A stretch of 64,000 nt of DNA from JACKBK01 sp963707275 (GTDB lineage: Bacteria; Chloroflexota; Anaerolineae; JAAEKA01): the NCBI GenBank assembly GCA_963707275.1, contig CAVPPH010000002.1, forward strand, positions 372,001-436,000. Reading direction: 5' to 3'. Below, in pieces: positions 28,493 through 37,507 of the stretch; position 1 is the stretch's first letter, and each line of letters begins with the position of its first letter. The notes under the pieces are model-generated. The model did not search any database and was not told the origin of the DNA. It saw nothing but the letters and a program-made list of their open reading frames with translations. Made by a program: the position numbers and the translations under genes.

Positions 28493-29662
28493 ATGAGTAC
28501 TGAAGACACAAAATCAACAACGAAATCCAACCCATACGCAACGAAAGATAATCCATACGCAACGAAAGATAATCCGCTTGCGACTCAATATAATCCATAC
28601 GCAACTGGAAAGGATTATTCCAAGATACCACAGCGCTCACACAAATACCCTGCTTCTGATAGAGCGAAGAAGATCGTACATGATTCCATAACCATAGACA
28701 CACTCTTTTCCGGTACTTGGCCAGAGCAATGGTCAACCCCTGAAGGCCCTGAGTTTCATGACCAAATGGACCGCTGTATTGCTGTCGGAGTTAAAGTAAT
28801 GGGCGTATGCCCTTCAGCTGATTCATTAAATCCAGCTGCTTCAGTATCGTTGAAGGCTTTACAGTTCTATCTCAAGAAGATCAACGAACGCCCTGATAAA
28901 TACAAGATTGTCCGCACGACCAAGGATATTGATGATGCGATAAAGGAAAAGAAGTTGGGGTTATACTTTACCCATCAGGGTACAGGACATTTTGAAGGTG
29001 ATGTCGATAATGTCGCAATTTGGCGTCAACTCGGTTATGGCTACTGTTTGTTGGCTTACAACCAGCGCAATCCTGTGGGTGACGGATGTTTTGTGAAAGA
29101 GAACGGACCGCTTACTGCTTATGGAAAGACATTGATTGATGCCTACAACCGTTACGGCATGCTCGTGGATGTCAGTCATACCGGTGAACGTACAGCACTG
29201 GATGCCATTGAGCGTAGTAGTCAGCCAGTCATGTCAACCCACTCGGTCGCCATGGCGATAGCAAAATATCAACGTAGTTTAGAGGATTCGGTTATTAAGG
29301 CGATTGCTCAGAGTGGCGGCGTGTGTTCCATCAACTCGGTCGGTGCTTTTGTTGATACGTCCAATCCGGATATTGTGACAACGGATATGCTTTTCCGCCA
29401 TATCGATTATATGGTTAATCTCGTTGGAATCGACCATGTCGGTTACGGTTCTGATTTTATCCCGGATGTCACCTTTACTTCTGACGGCATGCAAACATCA
29501 TTTGGTCAGGCAATTTTTCCGGATGGTGGCTATAGTTTCAAAGCGGGCGAAAAAGGATTCCCAACACCTGCTTCCTATCAGATCCTCGCCGCTCTGGTGG
29601 ATAAGTTGCTTGAGAATGGATATTCCGAAGAGGATTGTGGCAAATTTCTTGGTGGTAACTAA
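28493..29662 (+). CDS. M19 membrane-dipeptidase family protein with heptad-repeat N-terminus
   Basis: 389 residues of the renal dipeptidase/amidohydrolase fold. Metal-site elements seen are DTLFSG near the start, the bridging-region LYFTHQG, VDVSHTGE and STHSV, and the late IDHVGYGSDF. The first zinc-ligand HxD motif is not standard here (HDSITIDTLF), so the metal site may be altered. Residues 13-40 are four tandem seven-residue units (NPYATKD, NPYATKD, NPLATQY, NPYATGK) with no similarity to the enzyme. No signal peptide is visible. GC content is low like its neighbours. AAGGAGTATCAAC precedes ATG 28493. Confidence 0.8.
   Translation: MSTEDTKSTTKSNPYATKDNPYATKDNPLATQYNPYATGKDYSKIPQRSHKYPASDRAKKIVHDSITIDTLFSGTWPEQWSTPEGPEFHDQMDRCIAVGVKVMGVCPSADSLNPAASVSLKALQFYLKKINERPDKYKIVRTTKDIDDAIKEKKLGLYFTHQGTGHFEGDVDNVAIWRQLGYGYCLLAYNQRNPVGDGCFVKENGPLTAYGKTLIDAYNRYGMLVDVSHTGERTALDAIERSSQPVMSTHSVAMAIAKYQRSLEDSVIKAIAQSGGVCSINSVGAFVDTSNPDIVTTDMLFRHIDYMVNLVGIDHVGYGSDFIPDVTFTSDGMQTSFGQAIFPDGGYSFKAGEKGFPTPASYQILAALVDKLLENGYSEEDCGKFLGGN
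28529..28612 (+). repeat. four tandem 21-bp units inside the dipeptidase gene
   Basis: Units of 21 bases encoding NPYATK-type heptads; the first two differ by only a few bases, the third and fourth are more diverged. The arrangement suggests slippage-driven growth of a linker. Confidence 0.75.
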
Positions 29663-29730
29663 CGTACCGTGTAATGAGTCAGGTCTGGAAATAGGCTTCT
29701 GAAAACACAATTATTCAAAGAAAAAAACCC

Positions 29731-31144
29731 ATGAAACAACACAACACAACACAACCAGTATTTGCTGAGGAACTGGCTGGCCAAGAGGCCTTCGATGCGG
29801 TCGTCGCGCAAGCTACCGATCTCATCGCACAATTGCATATACCGGGGCTCGCTGTCGGCGTCATCCACGGAGCCAACTCCTATGCCACCGGCATCGGTGT
29901 CGCGAACGTCAGCACCAAAGAGCCCGTCACCGCTGACACCGAATTTCATATCGCCTCCGTCACGAAGACCTTCACTGCGACGCTGGCCATGATGCTGTCT
30001 GAACAGGGCGTTCTGGATCTGAACGCTCGCATCGTTGACATTCTGCCGTGGTTCAAGGTCAAGGATCCTGAGGCAACGGCCAAAGCATGCGTCATCGACA
30101 TGTTCCACCATCACACCGGTTGGAGCGGCGATCACGGTTTCGATCCCGTTTCTCCCGGTGGATCGATCACCGAGAAGTGCATGCTACAAGCGCACTACAT
30201 CGATCAGATCGTGCCTTTCAATCAGGCCTGGATGTACAGTAACACCAATCTAGTATTTGTTGGTCATATACTGTCGGTCGTCGGTGGAAAACCCTACGAG
30301 ACTCTCGTCGAAGAACACATACTCTCACCGCTCGGGATGAATGCGACAAGCTTCAACTACAGCACCACCCCTCCCAACGAAAATTTCGCATGGGGTCATC
30401 CACCAATCTATACCGACGACAAGATCGACGAACTCAAGCCGATCTTCACGCCGTTCCCACCGACGGCCGGGTCCGCCGGTGGTATCCAATCCACGATTCA
30501 GGACTTGTTGAAGTACGCCCGCTTTCAGTTGGACGGGAAAGACTCGTCAGGCAACATGCTGCTGTCCAAAGAAGCACTTGACTTTGCCCATGCCCCGGCA
30601 GTCGATGCTCCGACCGGCGAGTTCACCGGACTGACCTGGTTCGTCCGCAAGTACGGCGAGATCACGAGCGCTCTCCACGGTGGGGACCTACATCGGTTAC
30701 CGTACCTTTCTGCAGTTGATCCCGGATCACGACTTTGCGGTGATCGTGCTTACCAACAGCGACCGAGGGGTCGAGGCCTATACAGCAGTTGCCGATGCAA
30801 TGGTCAAGGCTTTTACAAAACTCGAACCACATACTGAAGTTGCTAGTGGAGTTGATCCGTCAGTTCTAGATCCCTTCATCGGGGTCTTCAAAGGAACATT
30901 CCAAGACTTCGAGATTACTAAGAATGGAGGTAAGTATCAGCTTCTTCAAGATTCCAAATTGACAAAGCCTGGAGCAGATCCTGCACCTGCCAATATAGCT
31001 AACACTAAGGAAGGGTGGTTTATCGTCACTGAAGGTCCTAACAAAGGAGCACTAGGAGAATTACTTGAAGATCCTTCAGGAGAACTTAACTACCTACAGA
31101 TTCAATCACCGGATCTTCATTCGCTCCAACGCTGTACCGGGTAG
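29731..31144 (+). CDS. serine hydrolase, beta-lactamase class C/PBP4* type, one frameshift
   Basis: D-peptidase/esterase-like enzyme of the beta-lactamase fold. Active-site SxxK is S76VTK79 in FHIASVTKTF; the YxN motif is in MYSNTNLVF; the third motif is HGG in ALHGGTYIG. The frame breaks at the GGGG run near 30681-30684, where one extra G separates HGG from TYIGYRTFLQLIPDHDFAV. About 150 codons later a C-terminal DUF3471-like domain ends at 31144. There is no signal peptide; the N-terminus MKQHNTTQPV is shared with the next gene together with its ribosome-site leader. Confidence 0.8.
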
Positions 31145-31150
31145 TTAGGC
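31085..31150 (+). other. possible attC-like site, left of the beta-lactamase
   Basis: ACTTAAC at 31085-31091 fits RYYYAAC and GTTAGGC at 31144-31150 fits GTTRRRY of integron attC sites. CTTAACTACC can pair with GGTAGTTAGG at 31140-31149 (one mismatch), and TACAG with CTGTA inside. It overlaps the end of the preceding gene. Weak evidence alone; its value comes from the second site at 32150. Confidence 0.3.
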
Positions 31151-31191
31151 ACTTAGATTAAATAGACGCAGTTATTCAAAGGAGAAAACCC

Positions 31192-32130
31192 ATGAAACAA
31201 CACAACACAACACAACCAGTACTTGCTGATAAAAGTATTTCTCAGAAGATTGAAAAAATTACGCAAGGGCTGGTTGGCCGCCTTGGTGTGGCCGCACAGG
31301 AACTTAGTTCAGGGCTGAATGTCAGCATAAATGGCGATGAAACCTTTGCGATGGCGAGTGCTTATAAAGTAGCGATCGCCGCGAAAGTGATGGATCTCGT
31401 GGACAAAGGAGAACTCAGTCTCGACCAAATGGTCGACGTCCCGTATGACATGTATGACGCCGGCGAAGTTGCGATTGCCGAGAGATTCCCCTACCCCGGG
31501 GTCCAGTTCTCGTTAGCGAACTTGATATATCCAATGATCACAGAGAGTGACAACACGGCGACCGACGTCTGTATGGGGCTGGCAGGTGGACCAGCAGCGG
31601 TGACCGAGAACCTGCGCAGGCTCGGGATCAACGACTTCAGGGTCGATCGGACTGTCCGCGAGATTCTCATGGATTTCTACGGCTTGCCGGCGGTCACCCC
31701 AGAAGCTGTCGTTGAGGCCATCAGCAAGAACCCGGCACTGGTGGCGGCCCAGGTTGATCCCAATCCGGACTTCGAGGCGGATCCCCGCGACCACACAACG
31801 CCCAATGCGTATCTGAAACTCCTACTTGCCATCGACGGTGGCACGGCGATGAGCGCGGAAAGCCGCGAGTTCCTGCTGGGCGTCATGTCGCGCACGCGCA
31901 CCGGCGCTGGCCGACTCAAGGGAATGTTGCCGAAGGGAACGCCCGTAGCGCACAAGACCGGAACCGTAGGCGGAGTTGCCAACGACGTTGGCTATATCAC
32001 GCTCCCTGACGGTCGACGATTTGCTATCGCCGTGTTCACAAACAGCAGTAAGACGCCCGCTTCGGACAGAGAACGGGCTATTGCGGAAGTTGCCCGAGCT
32101 TTATATGACTTTTATTATTTCCAGTCATAA
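31192..32130 (+). CDS. class A beta-lactamase-fold serine hydrolase without signal peptide
   Basis: 312 residues. SxxK is S56AYK59, SDN is 119-121 in ITESDNTATD, and KTG is in AHKTGTVGGVANDVGY, the three motifs of class A beta-lactamases in the right order and spacing. A Glu166-like residue may lie in DRTVREILMD, but the omega loop is not canonical. The N-terminus has no export signal; it starts MKQHNTTQPV, nearly identical in DNA to the start of the gene at 29731. AAGGAGAAAACCC precedes the ATG. A cytoplasmic location, or wrong start, would be unusual for a beta-lactamase. Antibiotic hydrolysis cannot be claimed from sequence. Confidence 0.8.
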   Translation: MKQHNTTQPVLADKSISQKIEKITQGLVGRLGVAAQELSSGLNVSINGDETFAMASAYKVAIAAKVMDLVDKGELSLDQMVDVPYDMYDAGEVAIAERFPYPGVQFSLANLIYPMITESDNTATDVCMGLAGGPAAVTENLRRLGINDFRVDRTVREILMDFYGLPAVTPEAVVEAISKNPALVAAQVDPNPDFEADPRDHTTPNAYLKLLLAIDGGTAMSAESREFLLGVMSRTRTGAGRLKGMLPKGTPVAHKTGTVGGVANDVGYITLPDGRRFAIAVFTNSSKTPASDRERAIAEVARALYDFYYFQS

Positions 32131-32149
32131 GGCAAATAACCTTTGTCAT

Positions 32150-32205
32150 ACCTAACACCTTGGTTGGGCGGCGCGAAATGGCGCCGCCCAACCAAGGCGT
32201 TATAA
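32150..32205 (+). other. attC-like hairpin after the beta-lactamase
   Basis: ACCTAAC (32150-32156, fits RYYYAAC), then a perfect 17-bp stem, CCTTGGTTGGGCGGCGC (32158-32174) with its complement at 32181-32197, a six-base loop GAAATG, then GCGTTATAA. TAAC (32153-32156) pairs with GTTA (32199-32202) across an A/C mismatch. This is the layout of an integron attC site placed directly 3' of a cassette gene. The right box GTTATAA is not a full GTTRRRY. A plain terminator hairpin is the main alternative. Confidence 0.4.
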
Positions 32206-32258
32206 ACGTGGTCGTGCCTCATCAAACAAACAGATGCTATTGCTTAAGGAGAACAAAA

Positions 32259-33573
32259 ATGAATACTAAACACAACAGAGATGGCGACACTGTGAAGGGA
32301 TCTGTCAGGGTCGGGGCTTCGGGTTTCGAGCCGTTCGAAGTTGACAGCCCGATGGCGAAGTGGAAAAACCCACAACCAGTGGAGTTCATTCAGAAAGCAC
32401 TTAAAGAGTATAGCTTTCCGAATTGGCAATCGGGAAATGAAGACTCCATTTACTACAACATGAACTTCACCGAGATATTCAAGTGTTCTTATGTTGCACC
32501 CGCAGAAGAGCCTTCAGAACTGGAGCGCGCACTTGATCCTTCATTGATGGATCTGACCTTTACGGCTCATGATGGAACGACCACGCCGCCTCTCAAGGAA
32601 TACCTGGTTGGCAAACGGCAGGTTCAGGCGATGATGATGGCCCATAAAGGGAAGGTGGTTTTCGAAACCTATCCAGGGATGCAGCCTAACGGTCTCCATG
32701 TGTGGATGTCGGCCTCCAAAACAACGGTTGGCCTGTTAATATCCATGCTGGCCGATGAAGGCAAAATTGATCTTGATAAGCCAATGCCGACCTATGTGCC
32801 GGAACTCCGCGGAACCCATTGGGAACAGGCTACCGTGAGAAACGTCATGAACATGTCCTCTGGTCTTAATATCGAGGAGACCATAGCGAACCTGTTGAAC
32901 CCGGACTCCTGGATTGCACATTGGTTCACAGCGGCCTTCGAAGGAAAGGGAAGATTGGCGCGAGATGTCCAAGAACGCGCAACCCTTGCCAAACGAAAAG
33001 GCTGGTGACCATTTCCGCTATTCAGGAGCCAATACCCAGACGCTGGTTCTGGCGACCGAATACGTCAGCGGAAAGCGTTGGCAGGACTTCTGGAACGAAC
33101 GGGTCTGGTCGAAAATTGGCGCGAAAAACCCGTTAATTACCGGATTGACTCCTGATGGCGTTGCCATCGCCGCCGGCATGCACAACACCACACCAGAAGA
33201 TATGCTGCGCTATGCTCTTATTTACACGCCCAGTTGGCATGTGGTGGCACAGGAGCAAATCGTTTCCGACCGACTTCTGAAAAGCATCCAGACCCTTGGA
33301 AATCCAGATGCGTATCGTGACTCCACGGAGGAGCAATACGGTACTGACTGGTTCGGTGAGAAACCTTTGACCAATACCGCACAATGGGATCATATGTTCT
33401 CTGACGGAGCCATGTTCAAGCACGGCAACATGGGGCAGGGGATTTACGTGGATCCTGCTCGAGATTTCTGTGGCATGTACTTTGGACTGGCGCCTAACCA
33501 AGACAGTATCTCGGGAATTGATCATTCGCCCGGATACCTGCGGACAGCCGCCAAGCGACTGGCTGGCAAGTAA
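32259..33573 (+). CDS. beta-lactamase-family serine hydrolase, one frameshift
   Basis: About 437 codons. The active-site SxxK is in WMSASKTTVGLLI and the Tyr motif is in HFRYSGANTQTL; the third motif is probably in KHGNMGQGIYVDP. The frame changes near 32945-32960 within a run of A and G, where AAFEGKG continues as DWREMSKNAQPLPNEKAGDH. ATG 32259 follows AAGGAGAACAAAA. No signal peptide. A 6-aminohexanoate-dimer hydrolase (NylB)-like or esterase role is as likely as a peptidase. It is the third such enzyme in a row. Confidence 0.75.
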
Positions 33574-33715
33574 TTGCATGATACTCTTTGCAATTCCAGT
33601 CATTTGTTCAACCAGTTTTGAATACACCTCCAATGAATAACCCCATTCTTTGCGTGCAGAACCGCATCTTATTGCGCGCAGATGAAACAGCACGGTAACT
33701 GTTCGCCTCATGTGC

Positions 33716-33796
33716 CATTGCGAAGGGCGGCAGCCCTGAAGCAATCTCCTCGTACGGTCTGGGGGGATTGCTTCAGCCCATTAGGGCTTCGCAATG
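33716..33796. repeat. CATTGCGAAGGGC palindromic element
   Basis: CATTGCGAAGGGC at the left faces GGGCTTCGCAATG at the right; inside, TGAAGCAATCTCC faces GGATTGCTTCA. Same family as 2851-2964. It lies in the gap between the serine hydrolase and the lipoprotein gene. Confidence 0.7.
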
Positions 33797-33844
33797 ACAA
33801 AACGAAGGTCACAAGGTGAACGGTTACACAGCACGGAGCAACAA

Positions 33845-34570
33845 ATGAAATATATTCACCGAATAGGCCTGTTATTTATCGTTTTTTCTGCATTGCTGAC
33901 GGGTTGTTCCACCCAGTACGAAAAATCTTACCAGTTCACCTCTGCCTTTCAGGAGGATCAAGAAGGCTGGGTTGCAGGCTTTGCCGATTTACCTGCCGAT
34001 CATGATCCGGCCCAATTTATGCTGGATTCTGGTTGGGGCAGCCTTCCTTCTGGTTTAGAAGGGAATGCTCTATTCCTGAGTGGAAACAATCATAGTGATG
34101 ATCTCTTCATGTTCATCCAAAAACAGTTCACCGGATTAAGGCCAGAGACCACGTATCAGGTGCAATTTGACGTGGAACTGGCCAGTAATTCACCAGCCGG
34201 CATGATGGGCATTGGCGGTTCACCTGGTGAAAGTGTCTATATCAAGGCGGGCGCAGTCTCCCATGAACCTGTGGTTGTTTCCGATTCGATTGATTGGCTG
34301 CGGTTGGATATTGATAAGGGCAACCAGGCCAGCGAAGGGGAAGATATGATCAATCTGGGCACGATTGCCAATCCCAATATCGATCCAGAAACACAAACGG
34401 GCGATGAATACGCGCTCATGAGTTTGGATAATCAGTATGTTCCATTTCAGGTAACCAGTGATAAAGAGGGAAATATCTGGGTGATTGTTGGCAGTGACTC
34501 CGGCTTTGAGGGAGCAACGGCCGTTTACTACAATTCGATCAACATCACGCTCACCGAAGAGAATCAATAA
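33845..34570 (+). CDS. lipoprotein of unknown function
   Basis: 241 residues with a clear lipoprotein signal (IGLLFIVFSALLTGC). The mature part is rich in Asp, Gly and beta-strand patterns (TTYQVQFDVELASN, ESVYIKAGAVSHEP, GFEGATAVYYNSINI), like a carbohydrate-binding or concanavalin-type sandwich. ATG 33845 is preferred over an upstream in-frame start because the signal peptide begins there. It resembles a family of small secreted proteins of environmental bacteria; I know no role. Low GC like the rest of the island. Confidence 0.7.
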   Translation: MKYIHRIGLLFIVFSALLTGCSTQYEKSYQFTSAFQEDQEGWVAGFADLPADHDPAQFMLDSGWGSLPSGLEGNALFLSGNNHSDDLFMFIQKQFTGLRPETTYQVQFDVELASNSPAGMMGIGGSPGESVYIKAGAVSHEPVVVSDSIDWLRLDIDKGNQASEGEDMINLGTIANPNIDPETQTGDEYALMSLDNQYVPFQVTSDKEGNIWVIVGSDSGFEGATAVYYNSINITLTEENQ

Positions 34571-34598
34571 CACACAAATAATACGAGGAGAAAAAACC

Positions 34599-34640
34599 TA
34601 GCAGGGTCAGAATATTCTGACCCTGCTAAGTTTATTTTTG
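34599..34640 (+). terminator. terminator hairpin after the lipoprotein gene
   Basis: TAGCAGGGTCAGAAT (34599-34613) meets its exact complement (34614-34628) with no loop, followed by AGTTTATTTTTG. It is preceded by an ACGAGGAGAAAAAACC leader that resembles the ribosome-site leaders of 29731 and 31192 but has no start codon. Confidence 0.65.
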
Positions 34641-34688
34641 TGGGGATGGTTAACATCTTTCACCAATGACAGTTTCAGGATACCAACT

Positions 34689-35975
34689 ATGAGTAAGTTG
34701 AAGGAATTCTTCGAGCCAAAAGAAACAGAGCAGCAGCCCAAACCCGAAGAAACCGAGAGTGATGAGGAGTTTAAGCAGACGTGCCGGTTTGTGGCGCAGA
34801 TGGTTGTTCAGGCCCATCGTTATGGCGCCTCTTATGTGCGTCTGGAAGAATTTTTTACTCAATTGCCACGTCTATTTGGGGTTCACGGCGAGATGTTGGC
34901 GGCAGCGCCATTTGCATTCTTTGAGTTCCGACAGTCCGCCAATGCCGAGCCATATCGCCTAACTTATCAGCTCTCTGAGACATCGTTTGAGCTGACAAAA
35001 TTATCCAACTTATGGGCCTTAGTGGCCGACCTTGAGGCGGGTAACATTTCCGTTGATCAGGGAGACGCTCGCTTGAAGGAGATCGATTCCCTCCCTGCCC
35101 CCTACAAAAACTCAATCGTAGCGTTGGCCTACAGTTTGTGCGGCGCAGGGTTTGCCGTATTGCTGTCTGCGGTATGGTTTGATGTTTTTCTTGCGGCTCT
35201 ATTAAGTTTGGTTGTGTTTGGTATCACCTGGTACGCTGGTCGCTCACAGTGGTTGTCGAACCGGATTAACTTTACCGCCGCCTTTGTGGCCTCAATATTG
35301 GCCAATCTCATGGCCCTCCTGTTCTCCGGCAGCAATCCGTTTACGGTGGCCCTGTGCGCCGTCATTGTGCTGATTCCCGGTCTAGCTCTCACTCTGGGCG
35401 CGGCTGAACTGGCTTCCAAGAGCATTATCTCGGGGATAAGCCGTCTGGTGGATGGGGTCTCTATCACGTTGGTTCTGGTGATTGGCACTGCTTTTGGCTC
35501 GTCTATTGTAAACACGCTGTGGCCCGTGCCTGCGCCGGCAGATCAACAGGATTATTCTGTGGGGCTGGTTTTTCTTTTTATTGTTTTATTGATGCTTGGC
35601 CTGAGCTTCATTTTTCAAGTTCGCCGGCAAGACCTGGTGTGGGTGGTTCTTGCCGGTGTCATTGCCTATGCCGGGGTTTTGCTGGGCGGGCAGTTTGGCG
35701 ATTGGCAGGGTTCGTTTATTGGAGCGTTGGGGCTTGGTCTGTACACCGGTCTGGTCAGTCTGAGGCGTCAAATACCCGGTTCCATATTGATGCTGCCGGG
35801 TATTATGATTCTGGTTCCCGGTGTGGCCGCCTACTTTGGCGTGAGCACCCTGCAAACCAACAGTATTTTCAGCGCCCTGCCGGCGGTATGGGGCGTGATG
35901 GTTCAGATTGTGGCCATTTTGGGTGGTTTATATGTGGCCGCTTCTATTATGCCCCGAAAAACCGCCACGCTTTAG
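34689..35975 (+). CDS. ThrE-type threonine/serine exporter family membrane protein
   Basis: 428 residues. A soluble N-terminal DUF1212-like domain (RFVAQMVVQAHRYGASYVRLEEF, about 35-150) precedes ten hydrophobic segments; the C-terminal half is the DUF3815-like exporter part (LMLPGIMILVPGVAAYFG). Both halves that are often encoded separately in Gram-positive bacteria are fused here. The usual start-of-domain motif is ethanol- rather than acid-rich, so substrate is uncertain. ATG 34689 was chosen because the upstream extension from 34638 overlaps the terminator region. It is the last gene of the AT-richer segment. Confidence 0.8.
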   Translation: MSKLKEFFEPKETEQQPKPEETESDEEFKQTCRFVAQMVVQAHRYGASYVRLEEFFTQLPRLFGVHGEMLAAAPFAFFEFRQSANAEPYRLTYQLSETSFELTKLSNLWALVADLEAGNISVDQGDARLKEIDSLPAPYKNSIVALAYSLCGAGFAVLLSAVWFDVFLAALLSLVVFGITWYAGRSQWLSNRINFTAAFVASILANLMALLFSGSNPFTVALCAVIVLIPGLALTLGAAELASKSIISGISRLVDGVSITLVLVIGTAFGSSIVNTLWPVPAPADQQDYSVGLVFLFIVLLMLGLSFIFQVRRQDLVWVVLAGVIAYAGVLLGGQFGDWQGSFIGALGLGLYTGLVSLRRQIPGSILMLPGIMILVPGVAAYFGVSTLQTNSIFSALPAVWGVMVQIVAILGGLYVAASIMPRKTATL

Positions 35976-36171
35976 TCATACATGATGGACCACACCTGAC
36001 ATCCAAAACTCCGTACCCAAGCAGCAAGTAGGCAGCAATACCCGACCGGCAGCAGGCGGCCGCACCAGGCGGCAACGTGCCATCGGCACAGTGATCGGCA
36101 TGGCACTTGGCGCACTGCGAATGGGAACCTTCCCGAAAGTTGCAGAAACTTCCAAGAGGGTAGACTACCGT

Positions 36172-36520
36172 CTACACCACCAGCCAGACGCAGACCAACC
36201 CCAGCACGATAATCACAGCGAACAATACGACCCACGCCCACTCGCCCTGCTGCGGCAAAGTAGCCCGGGCTGACGATGGCTGTGTAGAACAACATCCCCA
36301 TGGCGACGAGGTAGAGGGGAACGCTCCAGGCAGCGTGCAGCAGCAGGCCGGCACCGCCGGCCATCAACGCCAGCGCAGTCACCATCTCGCCGGCGATGTG
36401 AAAGCGGATGCGGATCGGCTCGGTCTGCAGCTCCGCTATCTGGTCCGCGCGCCAGGACAGCGTCCACTGCACGACCATTCCCAGCCCGACGATGATGGCA
36501 AAGGCAGCCGGTACGATCAT
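36172..36520 (-). CDS. small four-helix membrane protein, one frameshift
   Basis: About 116 codons from ATG 36520. Hydrophobic segments are IVPAAFAIIVGLGMVVQWTL, MVTALALMAGGAGLLLHAAW, LYLVAMGMLFYTAIVSPGYF and, after a frame change near 36245, WVVLFAVIIVLGLVCVWLVV. The final segment also survives as a remnant at 19063-19122, so this gene once had a paralogue. The stop lies in the palindrome GTAGACTACCGTCTAC. The gap 35976-36171 on the other side contains a degraded CTTCCCGAAAG...repeat and no gene. Confidence 0.55.
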
Positions 36521-36524
36521 TTGT

Positions 36525-37236
36525 CTACCTCGGTGGAAAGCTATGGCGAGCCCGCCAACCCGGGAGCGACAGTTGGGCAGGATGCGTCGAACGCGGCACC
36601 CTGCGCAGCAACAGCCAAAGGCCGGTGATGACCAGCGGCACTTCAGCCAGGGTTGCAGCAGCGTAGTCGGCCACACCGGGATCAAACGCTCTTGCGCTTA
36701 ACGCTCCCAGTTGAAGGGTGGCATTGCCGGCCGCGTGGATCAGCACCGCCGGCCAGATGCTGCCGCCCAGCAGCACCAGCGCGCCGAGCCACAGGCCGCC
36801 GACCAAGGCATATAGAAGAAAAGCCACGGAAGAGAAACTCTTCGGCGACACCCACCACGGCCTGGCGGCGCAGGATCACCTGCCCTGCCTCGCTGCGCCA
36901 CACATCGGAACCGTCCCCGGCGATCGCGCCGAAGAAGGCTACCCGATAGGCGATGATCATGTAAACGAGCAGGCCGGCAGTTACCAGCCAGAGCTGCCAG
37001 TTCCCCAGGCGTGTGATTCCTGCAGCACCGAGCCACCCCCAAGCCCTCATGACGACCACCAACAGTGCCGTGGCCGTCAGCATGCCCACAGACTGGGTCA
37101 ACACGCTGGTAACGGATGTGTGCAACAGGCGGGACGCGACAATGGCTCCCAATCCCGCCACCAGCATCCAGCTCACCGTTGCCAGAACGTCGAATGGTAT
37201 CGGACGTCTTGCGGCGAACCGCTCCATACCGTTCAC
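36525..37236 (-). CDS. CPBP-family intramembrane protease, one frameshift
   Basis: CAAX-protease/bacteriocin-processing (abortive-infection) family, about 237 codons. Motif 1 is AEEFLFRGF (EExxxR), and motif 2, read after a frame change near 36820, is HAAGN in LIHAAGNATLQLG. Several hydrophobic helices surround them. The start ATG 37236 is 19 bases from an AGGAGTAG-like site. Separated by four bases from the small membrane protein behind it. The frame change falls exactly between the two active-site helices, so the product would be dead if real. Confidence 0.7.
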
Positions 37237-37321
37237 GATCTACTCCTCTCCTTAGCCTCGAGCGCTACCGGTTGCTGCGAACTTGTCCAGTGTGTCGCAG
37301 CAACCGGTCGTTTTGCAGCTA

Positions 37322-37495
37322 TCAGCCCAACTTCTCGACGATCAGCAGAAAATCAACCTGCGGAATCCACATTGCCTTGATGGTCACGTTGGGCACGATG
37401 GCGATGATCTCTCCTTGCAGGTTGTTCAGGAACTGCTCCAGCCTGCTTTGATCCATAGTCATCTTGAGATCGAACCGATGGACTCGGTACTTCAT
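37322..37495 (-). CDS. 57-residue conserved small protein
   Basis: Starts MKYRVHRFDLKMTMD and ends VDFLLIVEKLG. I recognise this as a small conserved protein of Chloroflexota, in which MKYRVxRFD...LEQFLNxLxGEVVAIIPNV...VDFLLIVEK is the pattern. GAGGTGATATC precedes the ATG. Function unknown. It lies between the CPBP protease and the large serine hydrolase on the same strand. Confidence 0.7.
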   Translation of the reverse strand: MKYRVHRFDLKMTMDQSRLEQFLNNLQGEIIAIVPNVTIKAMWIPQVDFLLIVEKLG

Positions 37496-37507
37496 GATAT
37501 CACCTCA

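Noticed and set aside
29731..31144. Frame break in the serine hydrolase as programmed frameshifting
   Set aside because: There is no slippery heptamer with a downstream structure. A single extra G in a GGGG run explains it more simply.
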